From Simmondsia chinensis (lineage: Eukaryota > Streptophyta > Magnoliopsida > Caryophyllales > Simmondsiaceae), in the NCBI GenBank assembly GCA_018398585.1, contig JAGTTD010000005.1, positions 33,854,750 to 33,918,749 of the forward strand: a stretch of DNA of 64,000 nucleotides, in the 5' to 3' direction. Positions 45,745 through 56,453 of this stretch are shown here, in pieces; position 1 is the first letter of the stretch; the number at the start of each line of letters is the position of its first letter. The notes beneath the pieces were generated by a model that searched no databases, was not told the origin of the DNA, and worked only from the letters and a program-made list of their open reading frames with translations. Made by a program: the position numbers and the translations under genes.

Positions 45745-48542
45745 GACCCGACCTTGCCTTAGCGAGAGCCCTTCAGGCACCGGGTTTGTTGTTGTTGTTG
45801 TTTAACTACTCTATTTACCTCTTGCTCTTTTACACAATTGATAAATAAGGATAAACCAGTTACCCTATTTTATTAGCATTAGAAGGCATGGTTAATGCTC
45901 ATATGTTGCATAAACACATCCTCCCCCATTATACTGAGACGTGATTATATGTCATCTATGGCATCTTGGACATCATAGGTTTTTGGTTATTTACGTCAAA
46001 AGTCCCTGTACTTTATTCATTGTGTCAATTTAGTCTTTGTACTTTGTATCAATTTAGTCCTTACACAATTAAAAATGTGTCAATTTGGTCCTTAGAGAAA
46101 AATTTATGTTAAGTTTTTAATGAAATTTTTAATGGTTCGGCCACGAAGGTGGTTAAATTGAGTAAACGGATGAATTTATAATAAGTTACTTGCATTTAAC
46201 ATAATTTCTCCGTTCAAAATTACGTCATTAACTTAAATTTGACCAAAGGACTAAATTGACACGGTTTGAATTGTTCAGGGACTAAATTGGCATAATTAAA
46301 AGTACAAGGATCAAATTGACATAATGGGTAAAGTACAGGGACCTTTGACGTAAATAACCCTAGCTTTTTTTATGCTTCTGATCTGTTTGTGTGTATGCGC
46401 CATCTAGGTGTTGGCTATCATGTGCAAAATCGGCGCCAGTTCCTCTTCCCTCTGAAATATCGTTTGTTTTTCATTAAACCCAAGGATTTGGCTCAAGTTG
46501 GGAACAACTTGGACTTAGCGCATCATAAAATACTAGGTATGGGGTTTGAAATCCTGCCACTGGGTACAAACAATCCCTTCTGGTTGAGGCCACCCACTAT
46601 GCCTATGGCTCCAACTTGCCATGTTGAATATAGGAAAGCTTTTGAATATTGAGGTACATACAACTTGAGAATTAGTCAAAGTATGTGTAAGCTAACCTAC
46701 ACCACCCCAATTACCAAAATTAAAAGATCTTTCGTGTGTTTGCGTTGATTTCTCATACGATGGCCATGGCATGTGCAGCTTTATTTTGTTAGGCATGTCT
46801 CTACTGCTTACAACCTGATAAAGAAATGTTCAAGAAAAAGACTCCATGGCCAACCGCTTCCTCCCGGGATGTAAGACTTCTTTATTCCTGATTCTTTCCA
46901 GCTACATATCTCCGGCCTGCTTATCAAACGTTTCATTCGAGCATGATCCATGCATTGATGGTAGCTTCTAGTGAATAATATGTTGGGAAATGATCTTTTC
47001 ATTCCCTCCATGTTTCCGTTATGTGATGAAAAGTAGGGAGGCCGATAGAATAAACAAGCCGAGTACACCCTTGTTGTAACTTGATCTTGATAAGGCTTAC
47101 CGAGTTCGAGTTGAGCTCTTATTGAGCTTTTGAATCTTTGTTCGAGATACGTTAAATAAGATTTTGATGTGTTTGACACTAGGCTCATCTCAGCTCGTTA
47201 TCCTAATTGAGCCAATTTGAGCTCATTATCCTAATTGAGCCAATTTGAGCTCGTTATTGAGACAAATCAAGCTCACAGCCGAGTTTGCTGTCGAGTTTAG
47301 CTCGCTACCAAGCTAAATTCATTCAAATTATTATTGAGCCATTATTGAACCTTTTTAGAGTTGATATGGATTGTTTATGAGATCTTATTGAACTTTCAAC
47401 GAGATCTATTTGAGCTTTTAATGAGCTCTTTTGGAGCTGTTAATGAACCCTTATCAAATTGTTCATGAATGTTAATGAGCTGAGCATCCCCTATTTAAAT
47501 TCGGCTTGTTAAGCTTATCAAGTCTGCTGAGACTCGACTCAATTAGCTATTAATCCCCTTAATGAACACAAACAATGTATAACTGATTTTGAATACAAAT
47601 AGTCCATTAAGCGTTTGGTTCATTTACATCCCTAGATCTAGAGAAGGGAAATCCATTTGTGATCTTCTTTTCATCATAGGTTTACTAGTCCCTAAAAGAA
47701 TAAATTATGTACTCTATAGGTCTAAATTTGTTTAATTTGGTCTTTTATATTGATGTGTATTATTCGGCTCTACTCATGAAATTTTCGATTAAAAAGTTTT
47801 TTGACTTATAAAAACGCATATATTGATACATTCACGTCTAAAATAACTTATTCTTTCAAAATACAAATACAAACAAAGGAGGGACATAATTCAATCAATT
47901 CAATTTCTACTTCATAGTCTTAGCCGCAATAGCAATAATAACCTAGGAAATGAAGTAACAAATTTAACCAAGTATAGAATTCGGATACTTACTTTATGTG
48001 TAAGTATATTATTTTCAATTAATCATTTATCCTTTAAGTGAGAAAAATATGGCTACCTGTTATAAGACATGTATTATATGGATATCATCAAGAAAATGCC
48101 TCTTTTACCATATTATTCACAATTGTGCCTAAATGCCTTTTGTAAATGAAAAAGCATACACATGTTTAATATGTATATTATTATATGCGTTTTCCTCGCC
48201 AACAGAGCATAAACTAAGCTGGTAAGAGGATAATACTGCAGAGAAGACGACCCCGAAGAGACCGATCAGCAAATAGACGACAACAACGACTGCAATGATT
48301 TGGAGAACTCGAGATTTCAGCTGTACGCATACGAGGGAGAGGATCCCAATTCGCCCAATGCATCGTTCTTCGGTCAATTGCTTCGAGGTTGGCTCTTCTA
48401 TTCTAGACTTTCGACTGCGGAAAACATGAGATTTGAAACCGAGCCATATCCTTCAAGATCAACGGATGGATTCTTTGGCTGCTTTAGGAGCATGTTTCAG
48501 TTTTACTCTAATAAGCCCCCTAGCTACTCTTCTAGAGTATAA
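41208..48542 (+). CDS. Ubiquitin-fold protein, SNRNP25-like, 5 exons
   Basis: Exons 41208-41427, 43808-43907, 44116-44215, 46779-46870 and 48242-48542 join in phase through GT-AG introns (813 nt, 270 residues). Residues 1-60 are acidic at the start (SNEDEEEDG) and then basic and serine-rich (SFRSALSFMRSRRSFSYDKL at 37-56). A ubiquitin-like fold spans about 61-150: VQLTIVKLDGSSF, AELKQAVERVF, HVWGHFCLSYDGQKL, YGIKDGDQLYFVRHVS. The last exon is acidic, then ends in an aromatic tail with FFGCFRSMFQFY. The fold and motifs match plant proteins annotated as U11/U12 snRNP 25 kDa-like, in particular AT4G32270. The true minor-spliceosome subunit is shorter, so a role in U12 splicing is not assured. 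Introns carry a TRIM, two SINE copies and a MITE. An in-frame GTG just upstream was not taken as the start. Confidence 0.88.
42160..42452 (+). mobile_element. TRIM, 293 bp, with 72-bp LTRs
   Basis: LTRs 42160-42231 and 42381-42452 share TTAGAGTATAAAA, CATAAGCTTAAA-type and GGG(A/G)TAGTT...TTGA(T/C)A blocks. The primer-binding site TGTTATCAAAGC follows the first, and a purine-rich GTGATAGGGCA precedes the second. The 149-bp interior has no coding capacity. Interior and LTR match the leader of Copia-1. It lies in intron 1 of the Ubl gene. Confidence 0.7.
44440..44459. repeat. 20-base poly(G) run
   Basis: Preceded by CCCCGGGGCC and followed by AGGGGAAGG in intron 3 of the Ubl gene. Confidence 0.9.
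44561..44795 (-). mobile_element. 5S-rRNA-headed SINE, near full length
   Basis: On the plus strand the TS-like body comes first (GTGCCTCAAGGGCTCCCGCC, GGGTCTGGGG, GAGAGGCTGTTTCCCGG). It is followed by antisense 5S rRNA (44695-44780: CTTCCCAGGAGGTCACCC, CTCGCCCAAGCACGC, TTCGGAGTTCTAATGGGATC). The 5S portion is the best preserved in the window. Intron 3 of the Ubl gene. Confidence 0.85.
45631..45801 (+). mobile_element. SINE tail (5S-headed family) with expanded homopolymers
   Basis: GCCTCGAAAATAGCCTCCCT, then the diverged body, 28 C and 10 A, GACCCGACCTTGCC, and GGCACCGGGTTTG with five TTG units. The 5S head is missing. It splits a TTACCC-rich MITE-like repeat (about 45415-45600 and 45805-45880) in intron 3 of the Ubl gene. 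Confidence 0.7.
45707..45734. repeat. 28-base poly(C) run inside a SINE
   Basis: Sister SINE copies have six or seven C at this point (for example 51575-51585), so a short C run has been expanded here, or misread. Ten A follow directly. Confidence 0.9.
45986..46359. mobile_element. MITE with long inverted ends, possibly Mutator-like
   Basis: Left end GGTTATTTACGTCAAAAGTC, then CCTGTACTTT. The right end, reverse-complemented, is GGGTTATTTACGTCAAAGGT, then CCCTGTACTTT. The inverted similarity goes on through GTGTCAATTTAGTC-type words. Flanks TAGGTTTTT and TAGCTTTTT are a near 9-bp duplication, as in Mutator-like elements. Related sequence is seen at about 3200-3400 and 56590-56710. Intron 3 of the Ubl gene. 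Confidence 0.65.
47075..47640. repeat. GAGCTCGAG-rich dispersed repeat, copy in Ubl intron 4
   Basis: TTGAGCTC/GAGCTCGTTA words throughout, with GATCTTGATAAG on the left and CATTTACATCCCTA on the right. It contains a tandem duplication of GAGCTCRTTATCCTAATTGA at about 47190-47235. Confidence 0.5.
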
Positions 48543-49299
48543 AGCGTAGAAATACACGTAGCTAGCATGAATACACTTCTTTCGATAAAAAAATACAGGA
48601 GTTACTTACATACAAGTATTTTTAAGTATCGAGGTCGTTTAGAGGGGGAGATTTGAACTTAGGACTTCTTATCCTCGATCTTCAACTTGGTTGTTAAGTC
48701 ATCCACACACATTGAAACAACGGGAGCAGTAAGGAGCAGAAACACCACCACCATTAATGCGATTTACGCATTGAAGGTGGACATTTGGAGAGACCCCAAT
48801 AATGCCAGCCTTAAAGTAGTTGTCGAAGAAGACAAACAGCCTCCACAATATCAGCCTAATACTAAGTAGTACATTTCGTACTTTATACACAGTTACATGT
48901 ACGAAAATGGTATGCTCTTTATATAGCGGAAATACTGTTCAATTTTCTTGTATAGACTTCCATGAGAGTTAAGAGTCATGGTATAGTTGCCCGTCATTCA
49001 TAAAATTAAAAAAAGGATGTTATGAAGCAAGACAATTGTTATATAACAAATTTTGAGTTAATTGTTATGTTAGTGTTGTATGTGTAAGTCGACCCTCAGG
49101 AATTTCAAAACAGGACGTGTTTTCACAATGAGAATAGTTACAATTAAATATTGATAACCGATCTTTGATGTTATGACCAATTTTTTTCACTAAATAGTTG
49201 TACCTCTCATTTAATAAAAGGTTACTTACTGGTTCCATTCTCATTATACCATGTCTAGGTCTTAACATTGTTAACCATTCCGGGATCCGAGCCAAGTTG

Positions 49300-49700
49300 A
49301 GTATCCCCTTGTTTAAATTCAAGCTCTATAATCCTTAACGAGCTTCAGTTCAAGCCGAGCGTTGTAGAAACTTGATTCAATCGATTATTAGTATGCTCTG
49401 CTCGACTTAAACTCAGTAGTCTCATTGAGATGAGATTGAGCTTATTATCGAGTTGAGCTTCTACCACGTCTAGCTTGATGTCAAGTCAAGTTCAGTATGG
49501 AGCCGATCTTCTCGGCCTAATATCGACCCATCCTTGTTCCATTATTGGAGCTAATACTGAGCCATTGATGAACTATTAACGAGCCCTTATCAAATTAGTT
49601 ATCTATGAATGTTAGGTAGTCAAGTATCCTCTTGTTGAAACTTGGCTCGTTAAGCTTATCGAACCTATTCGAACTTAACTTGATAAATTATTGAGCCTCG
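49300..49700. repeat. GAGCTCGAG-rich dispersed repeat
   Basis: CTTAACGAGCTTCAGTTCAA and GAGTTGAGCTT words; boundaries unclear. Confidence 0.4.
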
Positions 49701-49973
49701 AGAATGATCATAAGACGATGATCGAATGTTTTGTCCGTTTATAATGTATTGGTGATTCAATGGAATGACAAATACAATTGTTGATTTGGTTTGACGTTCA
49801 TTGCAATTGTCAATAGAGCTTTTTCTAAACCATCAAACGTAGTGACTTGTAAGAATTTGATCAAGGTATCTATAATTTTTTTTTATTTTGATTTCATCGA
49901 ATGTTTTTAAAAAAGTTTGTCATAATATCTAGGTGATAAATATTCACATCTCAGAGTACCTAAGTAATAATTT

Positions 49974-49974
49974 C

Positions 49975-50011
<37 letters not shown>

Positions 50012-50019
50012 CACACACA
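49974..50019. repeat. Compound microsatellite (CT)n(AT)n(AC)n
   Basis: About eight CT, ten AT and four AC units in succession. Confidence 0.9.
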
Positions 50020-51509
50020 TACATAATGACACTTATAAGAGAGTGAATTGTGGACCACATATTTGATCGAAGGGGGGGAAGTGGGTGATATCAGGTGGAA
50101 GAAGATGGATGTCAACAACCAAATGAATTGCTCAATTAATCCTCTCATGTGAGTCTTTTCTATACAAACCACACACACACACATATATGTCTGTATGTAG
50201 GTATTTATTTTTGGAAAAAATAACTCAAATAGATAATTAAAAAAACAACCTTGAGACTCTAAAGGCTAATTCATCATGGGTTCAAAACAAAACCGAACCG
50301 ACTAACAGAGGGGCTTAATAGGAAAACCTCGCACTAAACACTATAAACAAATAGACTAGAGAGAAGATAATTAAACCACAAAACGAAAGAGATTCTGAAA
50401 TGAAAGATCAAATCAAATGAAGTTGCTGTGCCATGAAGTTTACCACTATCTTAAATCGTTTATGTCCCTGCAACAATACATATGGGATTATCAAGCAATA
50501 TGATTCCCAAGGTTAACACAACACCTCACACATGAGTGTATTCTTGAATGATGGATAAATATAACCCTAACTTACTCTATAATACAGGAATAGAGAAACT
50601 CAGAGAGAATGAAGAAGATGAAGTGTTTTCAATGTCTTAAAAAACTCCGCAGGTACTAAATTTATAGGCAAAGAGGTGCCCGTTAGGATAACCACCAGTT
50701 ATGAAGAGAGACGCAAAATCAGGCCTCAATATAGAGGATGGGTGGATATGAAGGAGTAAAGAATCCGGTCTCAGTTAAGGAAAAAACAGATATGGAAAGC
50801 ATGGGCATTGAAATAGTCAAGACACGTCTGTCAAGCTCGAGACTGATACAACAGCTTAAAGGAAAACATATCTTGCTCGAGTTTGTAGCCTCGAGATTGA
50901 CCAATGATAGACAACTAGAGCTCAAGTTTGTAGCCTCTAGCTTAGTCGAGAAGGCAACTCGCCTCGAATTCAACTCGAAAAAAAATGGCAGTAAAAACTG
51001 GCAAGGAATGCACACATATGGCATACCATACCTACTCTAGACCCATAAAACTTCAACAAGTTAAAAGAAAAGCAGGTGTATAAAGTGACTTTCTCACCTC
51101 CAAATTTTCTACATGAAATACAAAGCCTGAGGCAACTCTGAACAAAATCAAAATAGACTAAAGGTCCGTTTGGTTCAGCTTGTCTTTTTCAACTTATCTG
51201 TTTCAATAAAAAATGTCCATTTAAAATCTGTATCTTTTTATAGTGAAGTGTTTGGTTGTGCAGTGCAGAAAGATCTTTTGTATAAAATAAAGCATCTCGA
51301 TAAAAGTTAAAAAAATAATTCTATTATAAACACAAAAATGACTTAATAATATAAATTAACTAATTATAGTAGGTAAAAGAGAATCGTGATAATATTTGAT
51401 TAAATGTCCTGATCCAAATGGGAATGTTTGTTTGGATTCATGCCGTTTGATTCTTGAATTTGGGCTTTACATCACCAAAGGAGGATGCCTTGCTTCCAGG
51501 GCGGCAAGA

Positions 51510-51644
51510 TCTTCAGGTTGGGGGTCCTCAGAAACAGCCTCTCTTCCACTCGGAAGGGGTAAGGCTACGTACATCCACCCCCCAAGACCCTACTTTTGCG
51601 GGAGCCCGTGAGGCACTGAGAATGTTGTTGTTGTTGTTGTTGTA
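51510..51644 (+). mobile_element. 5'-truncated SINE of the 5S-headed family
   Basis: TTCAGGTTGGGGGTCCTCAG, AACAGCCTCTCTTCC, AAGGCTACGTACATCC, GCGGGAGCCCGTGAGGCACT and a tail with six TTG units. No 5S head. Confidence 0.8.
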
Positions 51645-51669
51645 GTGGAAAGTGGTGAGTGTAGCAACC

Positions 51670-51716
51670 AACAACAATCACAGTGCCTCAAGGGCTCCCT
51701 CGTACGCAGGGTCTGA
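51670..51716 (-). mobile_element. 47-bp SINE tail insertion with perfect target duplication
   Basis: Contains only AACAACAATCACAGTGCC, CAAGGGCTCCCTCG and TACGCAGGGTCTGA, the last 47 bases of the SINE on the minus strand. The 15-bp repeat GTGAGTGTAGCAACC borders it exactly (51655-51669 and 51717-51731). Confidence 0.8.
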
Positions 51717-52226
51717 GTGAGTGTAGCAACCCATGACCATAAAAGGCGTGGTGGTCAGTGGGAGTGATGATAATAAGTAAAAGTAGGTCATGATGATGAA
51801 GGTTTAATATTAATATAATGTTTTTAAAGTCTTTCTTCAAAATAAGCTGTGAAAAAGATCTAGTTTTACATCTTTTTCTACTTAATTATGAAACAACTTT
51901 TTCATCTTTCTATTCAAGTTGTGAAAAAGATGTAAAAAAATCTTTTCTGCCAACCAAACGCAAGCCCTACAGTTAAAAATAGATTTTTATAACTTTAAGC
52001 TATTAAAAAGTTAAACTAAACGTAGACTAAATAAATATTTTTTTTAATATAAAATTTGTATTGCACTAATTTATGAAAAAATCAATCCCACACAAGGACT
52101 ACCCATCACAACCACCAAAAAGAGGTGTTTGTGTGGCACTCATTTTGGATAACCCCCCCTTCTACTCCTTCCCGTAATATCCACTTCCAATCTCACCTCC
52201 GCCGCCATAACCTCCCAGTAACCGCC

Positions 52227-52868
52227 ATGGCCTCCATTCTCACAGCCTCCTCTTTCTCTCTCCTCCCTCTCCCCAAACTCAATCTCAAACTCAAACTTCC
52301 CCCCAAACTTCAAACCCTAACTCTCTCTCCTCCGCCTCTACCTCTCAAATCCTCCGCCTCCGTCGCAACCGCCACAACCGCCGCCATCGCCGCCTCTTAC
52401 CTCCTCCCTCTCCCCTCTCTCGCAGCGGAGATTGAGAAAGCCTCTCTCTTCGACTTCAACCTCACTCTCCCGATCATAATGGCGGAGTTTCTCTTCCTGA
52501 TGATCGCGCTCGATAAGATCTACTTCACGCCGTTAGGAGATTTCATGGACAAGAGAGACGCCGAGATAAAGGCGAAGCTAGCGGATGTGAAGGACACGTC
52601 ATCGGAGGTGAAGCAGTTGGAGGAGGAAGCGGCCGCGGTGATGAGAGCGGCCAGGGCGGAGATAGCGGCGGCGCTGAGTAAGATGAAGAAGGAGACGGCA
52701 GCAGAGGTGGAGGCGAAGATCGCTGAGGGGAGGAAGAAGGTGGAGGCGGAGTTGCAGGAGGCGTTGATGAACTTGGAGAAGCAGAAGGAGGACTCCATTA
52801 AAGCTCTTGATTCTCAGATTGCTGCTCTCAGTGATGAGATCGTCAAGAAGGTCCTCCCTGTTTCCTAG
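52227..52868 (+). CDS. atpG: Chloroplast ATP synthase subunit b' (nuclear-encoded, intronless)
   Basis: Single exon, 213 residues. Subunit b' is the second peripheral-stalk subunit of thylakoid CF1Fo ATP synthase; it pairs with plastid-encoded AtpF and holds the F1 head against rotation. Residues 1 to about 66 are a Ser/Pro/Leu-rich chloroplast transit region without acidic residues. Around the likely processing point is [16 protein letters not shown] (63-78). A single membrane segment follows (about 79-98, [20 protein letters not shown]), then [13 protein letters not shown] and a long alanine/glutamate-rich coiled coil to the end ([18 protein letters not shown]). The start ATG has a GCCATGGCC context; an in-frame GTG 102 nt upstream is not used. 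Length and lack of introns agree with Arabidopsis PDE334 (AT4G32260). A GATAA (I-box-like) motif lies about 80 bp upstream. Loss of this gene causes pale seedlings in Arabidopsis. Confidence 0.96.
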   Translation: MASILTASSFSLLPLPKLNLKLKLPPKLQTLTLSPPPLPLKSSASVATATTAAIAASYLLPLPSLAAEIEKASLFDFNLTLPIIMAEFLFLMIALDKIYFTPLGDFMDKRDAEIKAKLADVKDTSSEVKQLEEEAAAVMRAARAEIAAALSKMKKETAAEVEAKIAEGRKKVEAELQEALMNLEKQKEDSIKALDSQIAALSDEIVKKVLPVS

Positions 52869-53079
52869 ATTTATGTGTAGTGTTATTGTCAGCACAATTT
52901 TTGTTAATATCGGGGTAATTATCGAGATTTTTTTGGAGCTTGTTACGTTGAAATTGCTCCAATATTAATAAAAAAAATGGTCTGGTGATAATATTGTCCT
53001 ATATATAATGTTTATTTATGTTGGTGTATAATGTATTTTGTAGTGTACATGTTCTTGGTTGTGTTAATTTAACCACCTA

Positions 53080-53460
53080 TGATTTGGGTGTAAACAAACC
53101 GAACATTAGATGATATACTCGTGTTCGAAATTGATTACGACTAACGGTGTTCGAAATTGATTACGGCTTGTTCCTGCTTGTTATAGGGCTCGATAGCTTA
53201 TCTAGTTGAATTCGAGCGAGTTTGATAGTCTTGATGGGTTGATAAGAGCTCGATAATGTCTTGATATGAGCAAAGGGCTGGTTGACGGTTGGTATTAAGT
53301 CAAAAATGGTTTGATAATGGTAGAATATTGATTGAATAACTTAGGTAGGTAGCAAGCTTGATTCAATAGCAAGCTCGACTCGATTGTGACCTTAAGTCGA
53401 CTCGATAACAAGTTCAGTTTGACTTGATTTGATAACGAGCTCCATTAGGCTGACAAGCTT
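53080..53460. repeat. GAGCTCGAG-rich dispersed repeat downstream of atpG
   Basis: Starts near TTGGGTGTAAACAAACC, then GCTCGATA/GACTCGATAAC words. It lies between atpG and the duplicated atpG fragment. Confidence 0.5.
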
Positions 53461-53540
53461 GGAGAAGCATAAGGACACCATTAAAGCTCTGGACTCTCAG
53501 ATTGCTGCTCTCAGTGATGAGATTGTTGAGGTCTCCTAGA
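53455..53540 (+). pseudogene. Duplicated 3' fragment of atpG
   Basis: About 85 bp match the end of the atpG coding sequence (52770-52868) at most positions and translate as [20 protein letters not shown] then EIVEVS and a stop. An 18-base stretch of the parent (the KKVLPV region) is reduced to a few bases. It lies 0.6 kb downstream of atpG in the same orientation, with no start codon or transit sequence. It is a remnant of a local duplication and cannot be a gene. Confidence 0.85.
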
Positions 53541-53877
53541 TATAGTAATGTTATAGTTCTTTATAATTTACCGATTGTGTTAATTTAGTCTTTACAATTT
53601 TATTTAAGTCTATTCTATTTCAATGGTGTCCAAAAAAGGGATGTGTTTACACTATTGGTTTCTAATGTTTATTTGTTCGTTCACATTAATCGCTTGTCTT
53701 TATCTTTGTTCAAGTTAGTCCCTCGATTCTTCTTAATTTAAAATAGCCCCTCGTAAACATCACAAGAAAATAGCCTAGTGTTATGTCCCTTTAGGGATAT
53801 AGCCTCATGGCAGAGAATGCTGACGACCACTCGAGTTAAATCCCCACTAGAGATTTGTGGCTAGCGCTACCAATCTT

Positions 53878-53879
<2 letters not shown>

Positions 53880-53908
<29 letters not shown>
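53880..53908. repeat. 29-base poly(G) run
   Basis: Uninterrupted G run between CTACCAATCTTTT and AATTTATCTGG, the longest of five C/G runs in the window. Confidence 0.9.
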
Positions 53909-55639
53909 AATTTATCTGGTGCTATGAAAATGAGGATGATTTTGTGATGAAATAAAATATAAGGGATTATATCAAGAAAAAGATAAGGGATTAATTTGAA
54001 TAAAGTTATAAATGTTATGAAACATGAACTATTTGGATCAAGGAAGAAGACGAGGAATTAATTTAAATAACTTAAAGAGTATTGAGGATCGACAAAGTTA
54101 AAGGGTGTATGTAATTGATGATGAGTCAACAGAAAAACTAATGGCTTCTATAGTACTTGCGTTGGACGTGATGTCTCTTTTTGATGCCAATTCACTTTTC
54201 TGATAATATTGGAAAGCTTAAAATGGCAGCAAATTTTAATTAACAAAATTAAAAGTATAGACGCGCTAAGTTGATATGTTTAGCAAATTATAATTGTTAC
54301 ATTGTAAATAACCTATATTGTGAAGAAATTTAATTGGGAGCTCATCTTCTTGTGTATTGTGAAGAAACTTAATGGCAAAAATGAGAAATGCTACAAAGAA
54401 GTATAATGTTTTGAAAAAGGATGAATAGGGTATTCCGTTTATATATATATATAAGAAGCGTAACATGTTTCATCGATGGGAGAAGCAAAAGGAGCATTGG
54501 CTATATCATAAGCGATTATAATAATGAAAGGCCAACCACAAAGATGGAAAGATAATGTGACAGATGACATAATAATTATTGATGAAGTCAATGCCTTTTT
54601 TCTCTTTTTTTTATTAAACATATTTTTCTTAATTCTTTTCTAAAAAAATATTGTTCTTTATTGGCCTCTTTCATAAATATTATGCCTCATTTTGTCATAA
54701 CGTGTATGAATTTTTTTATATGTAGTAAGAAAGTTACATGAGCTATACAAAGGGATATTTCTCCCAATATTCTTACAATCCCCCTTCCCATGATGAAGGC
54801 ATGATTCGATCCTAGGTCTCGAACACCACATTCTAGAGACTTTATTAATTGAACTAACCGACACATTTATTCAGATAAATGAATAAGTTTCTTCTAGACT
54901 AAATTCCGATTACATTGCACATAAGTTGGAGCTATGTGACCTTTAACATAGTTAAAACATTATCAAAGTTTATATCTAATGTCGAGTTTCAATCCCTGGC
55001 GGATATTTGCCACTGGACTACGAGGCCTCTTCTCATTGAACGCCAGCCATGGAGTCGGGACTTTGTTACCGATGCAGGTCGGTGCAACAAAATCTAGGTT
55101 CGGAAATCTCGAGATTCAAAAAAGTTTTAGATTTAAAACTTTTCGACTCAAGTTTAATTTCGGCTCCTTACATGAAACGAAAAAAAAAAAAAATACAATG
55201 ATGACTATGGTTGCAACGAACCTTAATTCTGTATGAAAATAATTTGAAATGCGAGAACTTGAAAGGCTTTAGATTCAAAACTCCTCAGCTCAACCTCGCT
55301 TACTTACACAAGAGAAAAAAAGTAAAAAGATGCAAGCAAGGGCAATAAAATCTCAGTTTGGTAGTAAAAGTACTGCAAAATTTGTAAGATTTAAAAGTTT
55401 CTAGATTCAGCTCTTCTCAACTCAACCTTGTTTTTTAATACAAGAAAAGAAGTTGAAAGAAAGGCTCACAAGTCTAAATAAAGCTCACAAGCCTAAAAAG
55501 TGTTAATATAGATAGTTGATTGAAAATTTAACTTTTGAAGGTAGTATTCGAAAAACTTACAGATTATGATGGTTAAGGGAAGCATGAAAACTTTTGAAGG
55601 TAGTTTTTGTGTAAAAAAAAAAAAAAAAAAACCTACAAT

Positions 55640-55932
55640 TTATTAGCCTAATTATGCCTATATTGGTCAAGTTAAAGTCTAAAGGAGCCCATTAGAGCCT
55701 AAATCTAGCTTAAACGAGTGTTAATAAGGCTAGCTTAACATAGCTCAAAGCTTGTTGATCTCGGATTGAGATCAATCAAGCCAAGCCCAAGCCTATAATC
55801 AGACGAGCTTGAGTGTGAAGTTTCTAAGCTCGAATAGCCTCAAACTGAGTGTGAACTGAGCTAAATAATGAGTTGAGCATCGAACTTGATAAACACAGGT
55901 TTTGGCTCAGTTATATACACCCTTAATTTGGA
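55640..55932. repeat. GAGCTCGAG-rich dispersed repeat
   Basis: AAGGAGCCCATTAGAGCC, GACGAGCTTGAG words, right end GTTATATACACCCTTAA matching the family end. Confidence 0.5.
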
Positions 55933-56162
55933 CACTTAATGGATTTTGATCTCTCATGCGCTTCAAGAAGCCACTATCACTAGATCGATAAAACAGGGCA
56001 ACATTTTCCAGCCCTTGCTGCCATTTTAATATATTCCCTAGCACTATCAGATATCAGTGGTTGGTGTAATGGTAATTACTCTATTTCAGCTTAAAAGCGG
56101 CCTCGATTTTAACCTCATTATTAACCCAAGTGTATATGATTTAGTGAGTATTTGATTCTTTA

Positions 56163-56453
56163 ACCTCATTAGAACTCTAAAATTAAGCGTGCTTGGGCTA
56201 GAGTAGTACTACGATGAGTGACCTCCTGAAAAATCCTCGTGTTGCACCCCTCAGGTTGGGAGTTCTCGGAAACAGATTCCCTTCAGGGTGAGCGAGAGTA
56301 GTACCAAGACGGGTGACCTCCTGGAAAGTTCTCATATTGCACCCCTCAGGTTGGGGGTTCTCGGAACCCTGAAGGGGGAAGACTACATACATCCAAACCC
56401 TCTCCCCAAAGACCCTGCTTAGCGGGAACCCTTTGGGCACTGGGAATGTTGCT
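56163..56453 (+). mobile_element. 5S-rRNA-headed SINE with an internal duplication
   Basis: It starts within 5S (CATTAGAACTCTAAAATTAA, GCGTGCTTGGGC, GGTGACC-like TGAGTGACCTCCTG), goes into GTTGCACCCCTCAGGTTGGG and AACAGATTCCC. It then jumps back to GCGAGAGTAGTACCAAGACG and repeats about 90-100 bp before the TS-like tail and GGGCACTGGGAATGTTG. Target duplication: TTTGATTCTTTAA (56151-56163) and TTTGATTCTTTTA (56454-56466). Confidence 0.8.

Larger units (their letters stand above)
48543..52226. other. Intergenic region between the Ubl gene and atpG
   Basis: No gene. It holds a GAGC-rich repeat (49300-49700), a compound microsatellite (49974-50019), an unassigned stretch at 50250-51100 with LTR-like features but no clear ends, and two SINE insertions within a TTTGGTT-bordered repeat (about 51160-51960). 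A short tRNA-like string at about 48620-48700 (minus) may be a SINE remnant. Confidence 0.45.

Noticed and set aside
50738..51040. 100-codon open frame
   Set aside because: No family recognised; it contains palindromic CTCGAG-rich words and lies in LTR-like sequence, with no homologous exon around it.
52125..52226. Upstream extension of atpG from a GTG codon
   Set aside because: Plant genes rarely start at GTG; the ATG at 52227 has good context and gives the expected transit peptide.
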